Of a DNA stretch of 64,000 bases, positions 19,057 to 28,132 are shown in pieces (position 1 is the first letter of the stretch; every line of letters begins with the position of its first letter). Under the pieces are notes generated by a model. The model worked only from the letters and a program-made list of their open reading frames with translations. It ran no database searches and was not told the DNA's origin. The stretch covers positions 150,801 through 214,800 of the forward strand of contig CAMFGY010000007.1 in NCBI GenBank assembly GCA_945952065.1, given 5' to 3'. Both the position numbers and the translations under genes were made by a program. The DNA is from an uncultured Burkholderiales bacterium (lineage in GTDB: Bacteria; Pseudomonadota; Gammaproteobacteria; Burkholderiales; Burkholderiaceae_C).

Positions 19057-20489
19057 ATCACCTTCGCCCCTCCTTGGCTGCCTCGGCGCCGCTGTGCGCC
19101 TTGCTCACCAGCCTTATGCTGCTGAGCGCTTGCAGCAGCACACCCGAACGTTCGACCGATGCAACCCCGGGGGATCGGCCGCTGGCCTTGCCTCAGGGCT
19201 GGAAAAGCCCGGCCAACTCCCAGAGCAATTTGGCCGAACGCCCCTTTGCCAGCTTGTTTCGTGATGCGGAGCTGGAAGCACTGATCCAAGAAGCGCTGCG
19301 CAACAGCCCCGACATGCGCATCGCAGCGCAAAGAGTGGAGCTGGCACGCGCCCAGTACGGCTTGCAACAATCGGCCGCCCTGCCTAGCCTCGGGGCCGAC
19401 GCCAGTGCGAGCCGCCAACGCGCCCCCAGTGGGCTCAGCGGCAGCGAAAACAGGCTGTCCTCCAGCTACCGTCTCGGTCTGGCCATACCGGCCTGGGAGA
19501 TTGATCTGTGGGGACGTTTGAGCGCCTTGAACGACGCCGCCTTGCGCAATCTGGAATCAAGCGAGGCCTTGCAGCGCTTTGCCCAGGTGGGTTTGGTCTC
19601 GGAGATCGCAGCCGGCTGGCTCAAGCTTTTGGAGTTTGACGAGTCCATTGAAATCGCCAAGAGCACCCAGAGCTCACGGGCCGAGTCGCTGCGCATTGTG
19701 CGTCTGCGCTTCAATGCCGGCGTGGTCTCCAAGGTGGATGTGACCCAGGCCGCCACCTCCTTGGCCCAGGCCGAGGCCGCGCTGGCCTTGATGCAACAAA
19801 ACCGCGGTTTGCAAGAAAACGCTTTGTGCTTGCTGATCGGGCACAATCCCGGCCCCTTGCATGCGCGCACACCGCTGGGCCAATACGCGCTGCCCGAGGC
19901 TTTGCCCGCTGGCATCCCATCGGACCTGTTGACGCGGCGGCCCGATGTTCGTGCCGCCGAACTCAGCTTGGCCGCCACGCAATCCAGCCTCGCCGCTGCC
20001 CGCAAAGCCTACCTGCCCAGCATTTCTTTGACCGGTTTTTTAGGTTTCATCAGTCCGCAGCTGAGCCAGTTGTTGGAAGGCGATCGCAGCGCCTACACGC
20101 TCAGCCCGGCCCTGCAACTGCCTTTGTTCACCGGCGGACGTTTGGAGAGCAATGTGCAAGCGGCCGAGGCGCAGCAGCGGCTGGCGATGGAGAACTACGC
20201 CCGCACCACGCAGATCGCGCTGCGTGAGGTGGAAGACGCGCTGCTGCGCTTTCAACATCTGCGTGAACAACGTGACGCCACCCAAACCATCGTCAACGAA
20301 AGCCGCGAGCGCCTGCGCTTGGTGGACTTGCGCTATGCCAATGGGATTTCGAGTTACTTTGAAGTGCTGGACTCGCAGCGGCAACTGTTTGACGCCCAGA
20401 TGCAGCTGACCCAGCTCACCAGCGGCACATATGGCGCGGTGATTGCGCTGTACCGGGCCCTGGGCGGAGGCTGGAGCCCGCAGCGCTGA
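19053..20489 (+). CDS. Outer-membrane efflux channel lipoprotein, NodT family
   Basis: A 478-residue TolC-like outer-membrane factor. It has a lipobox LSAC (Cys27) after the signal peptide and two outer-membrane efflux repeats: the helical pair around ELEALIQEALRNSPDMRIA and the second around RRPDVRAAELSLAATQSSLAAARKAYLP, then SLTGFLGF and the closing NGISSYFEVLDSQRQLFDAQ. ATG 19053 overlaps the pump stop (ATGA) and has GGAG ten bases upstream. It completes a three-gene efflux operon. The next gene, AsmA-like, starts on the base after this stop codon and in the same frame. Confidence 0.95.
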   Translation: MNHLRPSLAASAPLCALLTSLMLLSACSSTPERSTDATPGDRPLALPQGWKSPANSQSNLAERPFASLFRDAELEALIQEALRNSPDMRIAAQRVELARAQYGLQQSAALPSLGADASASRQRAPSGLSGSENRLSSSYRLGLAIPAWEIDLWGRLSALNDAALRNLESSEALQRFAQVGLVSEIAAGWLKLLEFDESIEIAKSTQSSRAESLRIVRLRFNAGVVSKVDVTQAATSLAQAEAALALMQQNRGLQENALCLLIGHNPGPLHARTPLGQYALPEALPAGIPSDLLTRRPDVRAAELSLAATQSSLAAARKAYLPSISLTGFLGFISPQLSQLLEGDRSAYTLSPALQLPLFTGGRLESNVQAAEAQQRLAMENYARTTQIALREVEDALLRFQHLREQRDATQTIVNESRERLRLVDLRYANGISSYFEVLDSQRQLFDAQMQLTQLTSGTYGAVIALYRALGGGWSPQR

Positions 20490-22562
20490 ATGGCCACCAG
20501 TTCGCGTTCATGGCTGCGTTGGACCCTGGCGCTTGCGGCCATCATGGGCGTGCTGACGCTGGGGGGTTTCTTGGCTCTGAAGCGGGCCTACCCGCCCGAG
20601 CGCTTGTTGGCCATGGTGAGCGAACAGGTGCAAGCCAAGACCGGCCGAGCTTTTGCGATTCGCGGCGCCATCAGTTGGCGGCTTTTGCCCAATATCGCCG
20701 TGGTGGTGGAGGATCTGCACCTGGCCAATATTGATTGGGGCAGCCAGCCGGAGATGCTCAGCGTGAGGAAAGCCGCGCTGGAATTGGCCTTGAAACCCTT
20801 GATGGACGGGCGCGTCGAGGTGCAACGCATCTTGATCGAGGGGGCGGAAATCTGGTTGGAGCTCGATGAACAAGGGCGAGGCAACTGGGCCTTCAGCCCG
20901 CGCCAAGGCGCTTCCAGCGAGCCCAAGCCAGGGCGCGCCAAAGCCGGTGAATTCAGCCTTGCCCATGTGCAATGGTTGGATTCACGGGTGACCTTTCACA
21001 GCCCGCGATTGAAGCAAGACCTGACCCTGCGCATCGACGAGCTGAATCTGCAAGCCCAACAGGCCAACTACGGCCTCTTGGCTCGCTTGAACTTGGCCGA
21101 ACAGGCCCTGCGCATCGAGGGCAGTTTTGGCGGCCTGAGCGCCTTCAGGGCCGAGAGCGAGTTCTGGCCCTTTGATCTGACACTGCAGATGCAGGGCTTG
21201 GACCTGTCCAGCCAGGGGCAGCTGTCTTTGGGGGCGCATGCGGGCGACTTCAATCTCGCCCTGCAAGCGCGCCTGAGCGACACCCAAGCCCTGCAAGCGC
21301 TGCTGCCGCGCCAAGCCGAGGGGCTGCGAAAGCTGCCTCAAAACCTGCAACTGGAAGCCCAAGTGCGTCGCCTAGGACCGGTGCTGTCTTTGCAGCCCTT
21401 CAAACTGAGCACCGGCGGACAAAGCCTGGAGGGCGAGTTGTTCGAACGGGGCACAAAGCCTTTGCGGCTGGAAGTCAAACTCAAATCAGAGGCCCTGGAC
21501 CTGCGCCCTTTTGTTCCGACCACCCAAAGTGCGGCCCGGGCGGGCAGCCCGGACCCAGGCAAAGCGGCCTCCGCGAGCAAGGCCCGCAGCCCCGTCTTCA
21601 GCCGCGAAGCCTGGCCCTTGCCCAAAACCTTGCCGCTGGCCCTCGATGTGGCTTTGGATATTCGCGCTTTGCAAGCCCCCAAGCTGCCGCCGATACAGGG
21701 ACTGCTGGCCCATTTCGAGATGCAGCCGCAAGGCCTGGCCCTCAAAAGCGCGCATTGGCAAATGGCCGGGGGGCTGTGGCAAGCTTCAGCCGCATTGGAT
21801 CTGCCTGCCCCTGAAGGCCAGGCCGCCACAAGCAAGCCCAAGGCAAAGCCTATGCCGCAGTGGCGCCTCAGAATGGACGGTCGCGATATCGGCATCGATG
21901 CCCTGCAACCCTATCTCGGTGGCAGTTTGGGCACGGCGCTGCGCGGTGGGCGCCTGCGCATGGCGGTGGATGTGGCGGCCCAAGGGGACGATGCGCATGA
22001 ATGGGTGTCTTCGCTGCAGGGTCAGGTCTTGCTCGATGCCCGCAACTTCGTTTTGCTGGGTCGGGTCAATCAACTCGGCACCGATGTTTTGATGGGGCTT
22101 GTGCGCGCCCTGCTGCCGGGTGAACAGAACCGCAGCGACAACCCGATCCGCTGCGCGGTGATGCGCCTGCCCTTTAAACAAGGGCGCGCCGAGGTCGATC
22201 GCTCCATCGCTTTGGAGTCCGAGCAATTCAATCTGGCGGCGCTGGGGCAGATCGATCTGGGCAAGGAAACCCTCAGTCTCTCGATGCGGCCCAGCACCCA
22301 AAAAGGCTTGGGCGTCAGTGCGGCCAATTTATCGGCCTTGGTGCAGTTGCAAGGGCCGCTGAATCAGCCCGAGATCAGCTGGGACGCCGCCGGCACCGCC
22401 CAACAAGCCAGTCAAGTGGGCCTGAAGCTGGCCACCGGCGGTTTGTCCATCTTGGCGCAACGCCTGTTGAACAAACCAGAAGCGGCCGAGCAGCCTTGTC
22501 AGCGCGCACTCAAGCCGCCCAAAAACGCCAAGCCTTCCTTGCTGAATTGGCTGGGCGGCTGA
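20490..22562 (+). CDS. AsmA family protein
   Basis: A 690-residue protein anchored by one N-terminal helix (about 12-31) with the rest in the periplasm. It has the AsmA N-terminal pattern (RAFAIRGAISWRLLPNIAVVVEDLHLAN) and the C-terminal AsmA_2 region (LRMDGRDIGIDALQPYLGG, LSMRPSTQKGLGV). AsmA relatives are beta-groove proteins linked to phospholipid transport and outer-membrane assembly. Its ATG immediately follows the TGA of the NodT gene, so it is cotranscribed with the efflux pump and probably translated by coupling. Association of AsmA with a pump operon suggests a membrane-lipid stress context, which is inference. Confidence 0.9.
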   Translation: MATSSRSWLRWTLALAAIMGVLTLGGFLALKRAYPPERLLAMVSEQVQAKTGRAFAIRGAISWRLLPNIAVVVEDLHLANIDWGSQPEMLSVRKAALELALKPLMDGRVEVQRILIEGAEIWLELDEQGRGNWAFSPRQGASSEPKPGRAKAGEFSLAHVQWLDSRVTFHSPRLKQDLTLRIDELNLQAQQANYGLLARLNLAEQALRIEGSFGGLSAFRAESEFWPFDLTLQMQGLDLSSQGQLSLGAHAGDFNLALQARLSDTQALQALLPRQAEGLRKLPQNLQLEAQVRRLGPVLSLQPFKLSTGGQSLEGELFERGTKPLRLEVKLKSEALDLRPFVPTTQSAARAGSPDPGKAASASKARSPVFSREAWPLPKTLPLALDVALDIRALQAPKLPPIQGLLAHFEMQPQGLALKSAHWQMAGGLWQASAALDLPAPEGQAATSKPKAKPMPQWRLRMDGRDIGIDALQPYLGGSLGTALRGGRLRMAVDVAAQGDDAHEWVSSLQGQVLLDARNFVLLGRVNQLGTDVLMGLVRALLPGEQNRSDNPIRCAVMRLPFKQGRAEVDRSIALESEQFNLAALGQIDLGKETLSLSMRPSTQKGLGVSAANLSALVQLQGPLNQPEISWDAAGTAQQASQVGLKLATGGLSILAQRLLNKPEAAEQPCQRALKPPKNAKPSLLNWLGG

Positions 22563-22563
22563 G

Positions 22564-22580
22564 GCACTGCGGCGCAGTGC
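22564..22580. terminator. Hairpin between convergent genes
   Basis: A perfect seven-base stem gcactgc/gcagtgc with a three-base loop lies right after the AsmA stop and before the stop of the opposing small gene. There is no T-run on either side, so it is a candidate bidirectional pause or terminator element, not a textbook terminator. Confidence 0.4.
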
Positions 22581-22591
22581 AAGAGGGTGTG

Positions 22592-22990
22592 TCAGTCCAG
22601 CACTGGCGCGACCAACTTCCAGTGCCCCTTGGCGTCTTGGCAGAAGCGGTAGACCCCTTCGTCCTTCACATTGCCCCAGGCATTGTGGATGCGCAAATTG
22701 CGGCAATCCATGCCCCGGCTTTTACCGCGCTCCAAAGCGACCACCCAGCCCGAGGCACGGCTGGTTTCACTCTTCCAATCGAACTGGGTGCCGTCTTGGG
22801 GGCTCTGCACCGCCTGATCAATTTGGGCTTGCAGCAAGCTCAAGTCGGCCTTGCTGAATCGCGCCAAGGCCGAGTTCTTCATGGCCTGCAAATTGGAATG
22901 GGCCTGGGCACTGGTGAAGGCGCTGAGCGCGGCCAGGGTGAGGAGAAGCTTGGCTGTTTTGATGATGGGCCCCTGAAGAATGCAAAACAC
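22592..22990 (-). CDS. Small exported protein, surface-antigen (RT0821)-like
   Basis: A protein of about 132 residues with a signal peptide (KTAKLLLTLAALSAFTSAQA). The C-terminal part, WKSETSRASGWVVALERGK then CRNLRIHNAWGNVKDEGVYRFCQDAKGHWKLV, resembles the short surface-antigen/17-kDa-type domain with two cysteines that could pair. I list GTG 22990 as the start because it leaves a normal signal peptide, but no ribosome site precedes it. An in-frame ATG at 23062 would add 24 basic residues and overlap the thyA start codon. AGGGG sits five bases before an ATC-ATC pair, an intriguing but unproven alternative. No function is known. Confidence 0.65.
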   Translation of the reverse strand: MFCILQGPIIKTAKLLLTLAALSAFTSAQAHSNLQAMKNSALARFSKADLSLLQAQIDQAVQSPQDGTQFDWKSETSRASGWVVALERGKSRGMDCRNLRIHNAWGNVKDEGVYRFCQDAKGHWKLVAPVLD

Positions 22991-23060
22991 GGTCCGCAAA
23001 GAATAGCTTGATTTGAGGGTGAACCCCGAGCGCCGGGCCGCCACCTTAGAATCGCGCCCC

Positions 23061-23930
23061 ATGATCAGCCCGACCTCGAGCGCCCCCGCCATGCCGCCAA
23101 CCCACCCTCTCGCCAGCTCTGCAGCCCGCCCGGTACGGGCCCAGTACGAGGACTTCATGCGCCATGTCTTCGAGCATGGCGTGGCCAAGACGGACCGCAC
23201 CGGCACCGGCACCCGCTCGGTGTTCGGCCACCAAATGCGCTTTGATTTGAATGAAGGCTTCCCGCTGGTCACCACCAAGAAAGTGCATCTCAAGTCCATC
23301 ATTCTGGAACTGCTGTGGTTCTTGCGCGGTGATTCCAATGTGAAGTGGCTGCAAGAGCGCGGCTGCACCATCTGGAATGAATGGGCGCGCGAAGACGGCA
23401 GCCTGGGCCCGGTGTATGGCGTGCAATGGCGCTGCTGGCCCAAGGCCGATGGCAGCCACATCGACCAGATCGCCGAAGTCGTCAAGCAACTAAAGCACAA
23501 CCCAGACTCCCGCCGCATCATCGTCAGCGCCTGGAATGTGGCCGAGCTCGATCAAATGGCCTTGATGCCTTGCCACGCCTTTTTTCAGTTCTATGTGGCC
23601 GAGGGCAAGCTGTCTTGCCAGCTCTACCAGCGCAGTGCCGACATCTTTTTGGGCGTGCCCTTCAATATCGCCAGCTATGCCTTGCTGACGCAAATGTTGG
23701 CCCAGCAATGCGATTTGGCCCTGGGCGACTTTGTCTGGACGGGCGGCGACTGCCACATCTACAGCAACCACTTCGAACAGGTGCAAACCCAGCTGGCCCG
23801 CGAGCCGCGCGCCTATCCCCGCATGCAGATCAAGCGTCGCCCGGCCTCCATTTTTGACTATGAGTTGGAAGACTTTGAGCTGAGCGACTACGACCCGCAC
23901 CCCGCGATCAAGGCGCCGGTGGCCGTATGA
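23061..23930 (+). CDS. thyA: Thymidylate synthase
   Basis: A 289-residue folate-dependent enzyme converting dUMP to dTMP with methylene-THF, releasing DHF. The catalytic cysteine is Cys171 in [13 protein letters not shown]; the phosphate-binding RTGTGTRS, the folate motif [45 protein letters not shown] and the C-terminal [11 protein letters not shown] are all present. ATG 23061 gives about 25 extra residues before the conserved core ([13 protein letters not shown]); ATG 23091 is an alternative. folA starts within the stop (ATGA), the usual pairing because folA recycles the DHF made here. Confidence 0.97.
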   Translation: MISPTSSAPAMPPTHPLASSAARPVRAQYEDFMRHVFEHGVAKTDRTGTGTRSVFGHQMRFDLNEGFPLVTTKKVHLKSIILELLWFLRGDSNVKWLQERGCTIWNEWAREDGSLGPVYGVQWRCWPKADGSHIDQIAEVVKQLKHNPDSRRIIVSAWNVAELDQMALMPCHAFFQFYVAEGKLSCQLYQRSADIFLGVPFNIASYALLTQMLAQQCDLALGDFVWTGGDCHIYSNHFEQVQTQLAREPRAYPRMQIKRRPASIFDYELEDFELSDYDPHPAIKAPVAV

Positions 23931-24439
23931 GTTTGCTGACCTTGATTGCCGGTGTAGCGCGAGGCGGCGCCATCGGGCGCGGCAATGAATTGCTGTTCCG
24001 TCTGCCCGAAGACATGGCGCATTTCAAAGCGCTGACCCTGGGCCACAGCGTCATCATGGGCCGCAAGACCTGGGATTCCATCCCCGCGCGTTTTCGTCCC
24101 TTGGTGGGGCGGCGCAACCTGGTGCTGAGTCGCCAGGCCGGCTTGAACTTGGAAGGCGCCGAAGTCTTTGCCTCGCTGCAAGCGGCGCTGGCCAGCTGCG
24201 CCGATGAGTCCGAGGTGTTTGTGATGGGCGGCGCGGAAATCTACGCCCTGGCCCTGCCCTTGGCCGATCGGCTGGAATTGACGGAATTCGAGGCCGAGGC
24301 CGAAGCTGCCGACGCATTTTTCCCGGCTTGGCGCGCCGAAGACTTTGAAGAAGTCTCGCGCCAAAGCCACTTCAGCCCGGCCGAACGTGGCCATGGCTGG
24401 CCTTATCACTTTGTGCGCTACCAGCGCCGCAAACCCTGA
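23927..24439 (+). CDS. folA: Dihydrofolate reductase
   Basis: A 170-residue NADPH-dependent enzyme reducing dihydrofolate to tetrahydrofolate, the target of trimethoprim. Conserved parts: [34 protein letters not shown] with the active-site acid before the helix, [15 protein letters not shown] with the NADPH-binding GRKT, and [15 protein letters not shown]. It overlaps thyA by four bases (ATGA), so the two are translated together. Chromosomal housekeeping type; nothing suggests a mobile drfA. Confidence 0.96.
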   Translation: MSLLTLIAGVARGGAIGRGNELLFRLPEDMAHFKALTLGHSVIMGRKTWDSIPARFRPLVGRRNLVLSRQAGLNLEGAEVFASLQAALASCADESEVFVMGGAEIYALALPLADRLELTEFEAEAEAADAFFPAWRAEDFEEVSRQSHFSPAERGHGWPYHFVRYQRRKP

Positions 24440-24463
24440 ACCCTTTACCAGGAGATTGAAGCG

Positions 24464-25039
24464 ATGTCCGGACACGGCTTTCACGTCCACGGCCCCCATG
24501 ACCACGAGTTGGAACATGCGGCTCAACATGAACCCAAAGGCATTGCCGGCAAGCTGGCCGTGATCACCGCCATCTTGGCCACCATAGGCGCCATGTTTTC
24601 TTATATGGGCGGCGCCACTCAGGCCAATGCAGGCTTGTACAAGAACGACGCGGCAATCAAGAAGACCGAGGCCTCGAATCAATGGAATTACTACCAGGCC
24701 AAGAGCAGCAAACAAAACATGGCCGAGTTGGCCCTGGTCTTGGTGAGCGAGGACAAGAAAGCCAAGTACGCCGAGGAAATTGAGCGTTACAAAAAAGAAA
24801 AGGCCGAGATCAAGGAAAAGGCCGAAGCCTTCGAGGCCGAATCCAAAGAATTCGACCACAAGAGCGCCGAGCAAATGCACCAGCACCACCGTTGGGCCCA
24901 AGCCACCACCGCCTTGCAGGTCTCCATCGCCTTGGCCGCCATCACCTTGCTAACCAAAAAGCGTTGGATGGAGATGGGCACCTTGGCCATGGGCGCGGTG
25001 GGCATAGCCCTGGGCGTGCTGGCCTGGATGCACATCTAA
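24464..25039 (+). CDS. DUF4337 membrane protein
   Basis: A 191-residue protein matching the DUF4337 family. The N-terminus is histidine rich (HGFHVHGPHDHELEH), followed by a transmembrane helix (about 28-48), a long charged helix rich in Lys/Glu (about 85-130, probable coiled coil) and two C-terminal membrane segments. CCAGGAG lies upstream of ATG 24464. It follows folA by 24 bp and may be cotranscribed. The His-rich head could bind metal, which is inference; no function is known for the family. Confidence 0.85.
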   Translation: MSGHGFHVHGPHDHELEHAAQHEPKGIAGKLAVITAILATIGAMFSYMGGATQANAGLYKNDAAIKKTEASNQWNYYQAKSSKQNMAELALVLVSEDKKAKYAEEIERYKKEKAEIKEKAEAFEAESKEFDHKSAEQMHQHHRWAQATTALQVSIALAAITLLTKKRWMEMGTLAMGAVGIALGVLAWMHI

Positions 25040-25057
25040 GCCCGCCGCGCCAATCGA

Positions 25058-27481
25058 TCAGCGGTTTTCCAAGCGCGAGTAGTCAAACAAGCCAGCCTCC
25101 CAGATCGGGCGCTGGCCTGTTTTTTCCAGCAAACGATCGCTGTGCGCCCAAAACCCCGCGTCGGTGCGGCGCACGCCATAACGCTGCATCAGAGCGGCAT
25201 AGTCCGCTTCATTGCCGAGCTGGCTGATGGCCGTCACCAAGCCCTTCAAGCCTGCTTCGTCTACGCGCAGCAAGGCATTGGGATAGGCACCCACATAGCC
25301 TTGCAAGACTTGCAAACGGTCTTCATCGGGCAGACGTTTTTTCTCCTCACCGAAAGGTGACGCCACATTCAGATGGGCGCTGTGGCGCAGCAGGGAGAAA
25401 GGCTGGCCTGTCGCGGCACCTGGGTTTTGCAGCCACAGATAGCTGAGCTCCGGCATCACGCTGGCGGCGCGCCCTTGCAGGTTCGACAGTTGCTCCAGCA
25501 GCGCTTTGCTGGCCGGTGAAATCTGCGCAGTCTCGAGCCGATGCTGCCCCCCATCCAGGCCCGCATAGTGCTGGCGCAAGGTGGCATACAACTCGGTGAG
25601 CGGCTCTGCGGTTTTGAAGCGCAGGCCGGTTTCTTGCTCAAAGTAAGCGCGCATGGCATTGAGCTGTTCGATGTGGGCAGGGCTGGCGCCGCGGTACCAA
25701 TGGTCTTGCAACGATTGGCGCGAAGCCTTGGGCAGCAAGGCCAGGAAATTGAACTCGCCCTCCATGCGCAAGAAGTCCATATAAAGCCGTGTGGCCAGTT
25801 GGTGGCCCACATTGCCGTAAATGTCGAAGCCGCTCACCAAGAGGTAATAGATGCGCTCGAACAAAGCAAAGTCCAAAACCAAGACCGTCTGCGGTCTTTC
25901 GCCATGCAGGCCTTGCACCACGGAGGCACTGTCAAAGTGCCGAAAGGCCGTCAGTGCAGCATTGGGGTTGGGCGCTTCGCCCGCTTGACGCCCCGACCAC
26001 AGGGTTTTCAAAGTCACGGGCGAGCGCGCGCCAAAGCGGGTATTCATGAACTCGCTCTTGCGCTGCAGATACTGCTGTTCGAGCTTGGCGTAGCCGCGAA
26101 AGCTCAGCAAGCCCGCGCTGCTTTCATGTTCGGCTGGCATGCGCAGGGTTTCCAGGCTGGCCGCCAAAGCCTCTTCGTCCTGGCTTTGTACTTCGATGCC
26201 CGGCTGGGAGAACAGCACCCAGAAATGGTCATTGATGACATTCAAAGCCACTTGGCCGCGGCACACCGGCCCTTTCATGAAGGCCGCGAAGATGAATTGC
26301 GCCTCGTCCAAAAGAAAGCGATGGCGCGACTCCACCGGCAAGGCCCGAAAGGTCACAAAGGGGTTGGAGGCCACCACCGCCTCATAGCTGGGCAAGGCGT
26401 TGACGGCATAGCTGGGCTCCAAGAACCAGCGCTTCAAACGGGCCATGCGGGCCGGATTCAAAGCCAGCGGCAAATGGGTCTTGTTGACGATGCTTTCCTG
26501 GTGGGGCCGCAAGCGGTAGTACACGCGCGGCACGCCCGGATCGTCATAAGGGCGGCGGGTGGCCACGGGGGCGATGGGCTCGCCCGGCGGTGTGCTGGAG
26601 CGCAGCAATTGGTAGTACTGCTGCGGCTGTTGCTGCCCCGTTTTGCCCCCATCAAAGTACAAATGGCCCACGAACCAATGCTCATAGATGTAGCGGCTCA
26701 TCAGCTGGGCTTTGAGGCTGTCTGCGTTGAGGAAACGCTCCCACTGTTCTACTTGCGCCAACTCGGAGGCGGGCAAAGCTTTGGGCGCGCTGCGTGGCGC
26801 ACCGAAAGCCAACCAGCTGCTGAGCAGGCGGTGCTCAGGCTCACTCAAAGCAGGCAGCCCGAAAGGCATGCCCCATTGCGGGTGCTGGGCCTCATAAACC
26901 GCCATGTCCTCGATACGTGGGCATTGGGCCTTGCGATCGAGAGATAGATCAAAGTCCTGCTCGGCAAGCAAAGGCCCAGCATTGGGCGCAGCGCTTTGTT
27001 TGAGTGCCAGCAAACGGTGCATCACACCCGCCTCACGGTTGGCTGCGAGCGAGGATTCGCGCTCATTCAACACCGGAAAGAAGCCTTGGCTGCGCCACTG
27101 GGCATTGCTGTGAGCGTCCAGGTACAGCCGCGTGGGCGGCGCGGCCATCAGGCGGTTGGCATAAATGTCCTTGGGGTTGGCGCCACGCGTGAGGCCTTCA
27201 TAGCTGCTGAGTTTGAGCTGGCAAGGTGCGTCATAGCAGGCATGACAAAGCACACAGCGCTTGTCCAGCAAGGGCTGGATCTGGCGGTCATAGTCCAAGA
27301 CCTGGCGTCCGGCGTTTGGCACGGGGCGCGGCGTGGCGTCAAATTTCGCCGGGTTCTCGGGGCCGTATTGCTGATCCAGGCGCTGCTCGGTTTTGACCGA
27401 CAGCACCGCCGCGCAACCCATCAGGCTCAACAGGGTCAAGGCCATGAACCAAAAACGCCAAGGCTGAAATTTGCTTCTCAT
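25058..27481 (-). CDS. cti: Fatty acid cis/trans isomerase
   Basis: An 807-residue periplasmic enzyme that turns cis-unsaturated fatty acids of phospholipids to trans without a double-bond shift, stiffening membranes under solvent, heat or osmotic stress. A lipobox-like LMGC (Cys23) ends the signal, and a c-type haem site CVLCH (76-80) follows, as in characterised Cti proteins. The family pattern continues through LLSSWLAFGAP, the RYIYEHWFVGHLYFD stretch and FYLLRH-like C-terminal parts. I chose ATG 27481, which leaves a normal signal; upstream in-frame ATG 27613 adds 44 unconserved residues. Convergent with the DUF4337 gene. Confidence 0.9.
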   Translation of the reverse strand: MRSKFQPWRFWFMALTLLSLMGCAAVLSVKTEQRLDQQYGPENPAKFDATPRPVPNAGRQVLDYDRQIQPLLDKRCVLCHACYDAPCQLKLSSYEGLTRGANPKDIYANRLMAAPPTRLYLDAHSNAQWRSQGFFPVLNERESSLAANREAGVMHRLLALKQSAAPNAGPLLAEQDFDLSLDRKAQCPRIEDMAVYEAQHPQWGMPFGLPALSEPEHRLLSSWLAFGAPRSAPKALPASELAQVEQWERFLNADSLKAQLMSRYIYEHWFVGHLYFDGGKTGQQQPQQYYQLLRSSTPPGEPIAPVATRRPYDDPGVPRVYYRLRPHQESIVNKTHLPLALNPARMARLKRWFLEPSYAVNALPSYEAVVASNPFVTFRALPVESRHRFLLDEAQFIFAAFMKGPVCRGQVALNVINDHFWVLFSQPGIEVQSQDEEALAASLETLRMPAEHESSAGLLSFRGYAKLEQQYLQRKSEFMNTRFGARSPVTLKTLWSGRQAGEAPNPNAALTAFRHFDSASVVQGLHGERPQTVLVLDFALFERIYYLLVSGFDIYGNVGHQLATRLYMDFLRMEGEFNFLALLPKASRQSLQDHWYRGASPAHIEQLNAMRAYFEQETGLRFKTAEPLTELYATLRQHYAGLDGGQHRLETAQISPASKALLEQLSNLQGRAASVMPELSYLWLQNPGAATGQPFSLLRHSAHLNVASPFGEEKKRLPDEDRLQVLQGYVGAYPNALLRVDEAGLKGLVTAISQLGNEADYAALMQRYGVRRTDAGFWAHSDRLLEKTGQRPIWEAGLFDYSRLENR

Positions 27482-27578
27482 CAGGTTTGCGCCACAAAGT
27501 GAATGGACGGCATTCTCACCCTGGAGATGGGCTGGGCGCCAGCGCGGCAAGGCCGAGCCCCGGGGAACAGACGCGTGT

Positions 27579-27911
27579 TCAGCCGCCTTCTCGCACCGGC
27601 AGGCCATGGGCACGCCAAGCGGCCATGCCGCCGGCCAGGTTGCGGGCCTTGGTGTGCCCTTGGTGCAGCAAGTATTGCAGCGCCTGCATGCTGCGGCCGC
27701 CGGCAGCGCAAGCCAAGATCAGGTCTTTGTTGCGGGGCAATTCATGGTGCCGTCGCTCCAACTCACTCAGCGGCATGCACAGCACGCCGGGCGCCTCATA
27801 CGCCATGCGGGCGACTTCGTGGGGCTCTCGCACGTCCACCAAGGTGCAGTCGCCCGCACGCAGGGCGGTCAGGGCCGATGGGGGGTCCAGTTGAAGCAAG
27901 GGCGTGTTCAT
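27579..27911 (-). CDS. Single-domain rhodanese
   Basis: A 110-residue sulfurtransferase-type protein with active-site loop CAAGGRS (68-74), Cys68 being the persulfide carrier. It also shows TLVDVREPHE and NLAGGMAAWRAHGLP, the usual N- and C-terminal rhodanese motifs. ATG 27911 is preceded by AAAGGA at the right distance; an upstream ATG at 27965 is less likely. It is divergent from the second RND operon. In many bacteria a rhodanese and a DUF2892 protein are encoded together or fused (YgaP); here the DUF2892 gene lies at the other end of the RND operon. Confidence 0.92.
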   Translation of the reverse strand: MNTPLLQLDPPSALTALRAGDCTLVDVREPHEVARMAYEAPGVLCMPLSELERRHHELPRNKDLILACAAGGRSMQALQYLLHQGHTKARNLAGGMAAWRAHGLPVREGG

Positions 27912-28058
27912 GGCTTTCCTTTCTGTTGCAGGCCAGGGTGACAGGGGTGCAATGCCGGTGCTCATAGGCGATGCTCATAGGCGGTGAGGCGCCGGTGCAT
28001 TGCGTGGCAAAGCGCACAGGCTGGCTGGGCCTGCCGGTTTGCGATCACGCATTGTTTG

Positions 28059-28084
28059 ACTATTTGCGTGTTTAGTTAAATAAT
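28059..28084. promoter_or_regulatory. AT-rich inverted repeat over the RND promoter
   Basis: actattt and aaataat form arms of an imperfect inverted repeat with a 12-base spacer, including the exact TATTT/AAATA match at 28061-28082. It overlaps a possible TTGACT -35 (28056-28061) and AT-rich -10 region, and lies between the divergent rhodanese and RND adaptor genes. The arrangement fits an ArsR/BigR-type repressor operator; the cognate regulator is not in this window. Confidence 0.45.
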
Positions 28085-28132
28085 AAAAGCACCAAGTTCA
28101 ACTGTCCAGCGATTTCAACTCGCTGTGAAGCC

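Noticed and set aside
25541..26947. 468-codon plus-strand frame inside the cti region
   Set aside because: Opposite to conserved Cti sequence with a haem motif; no recognisable domain.
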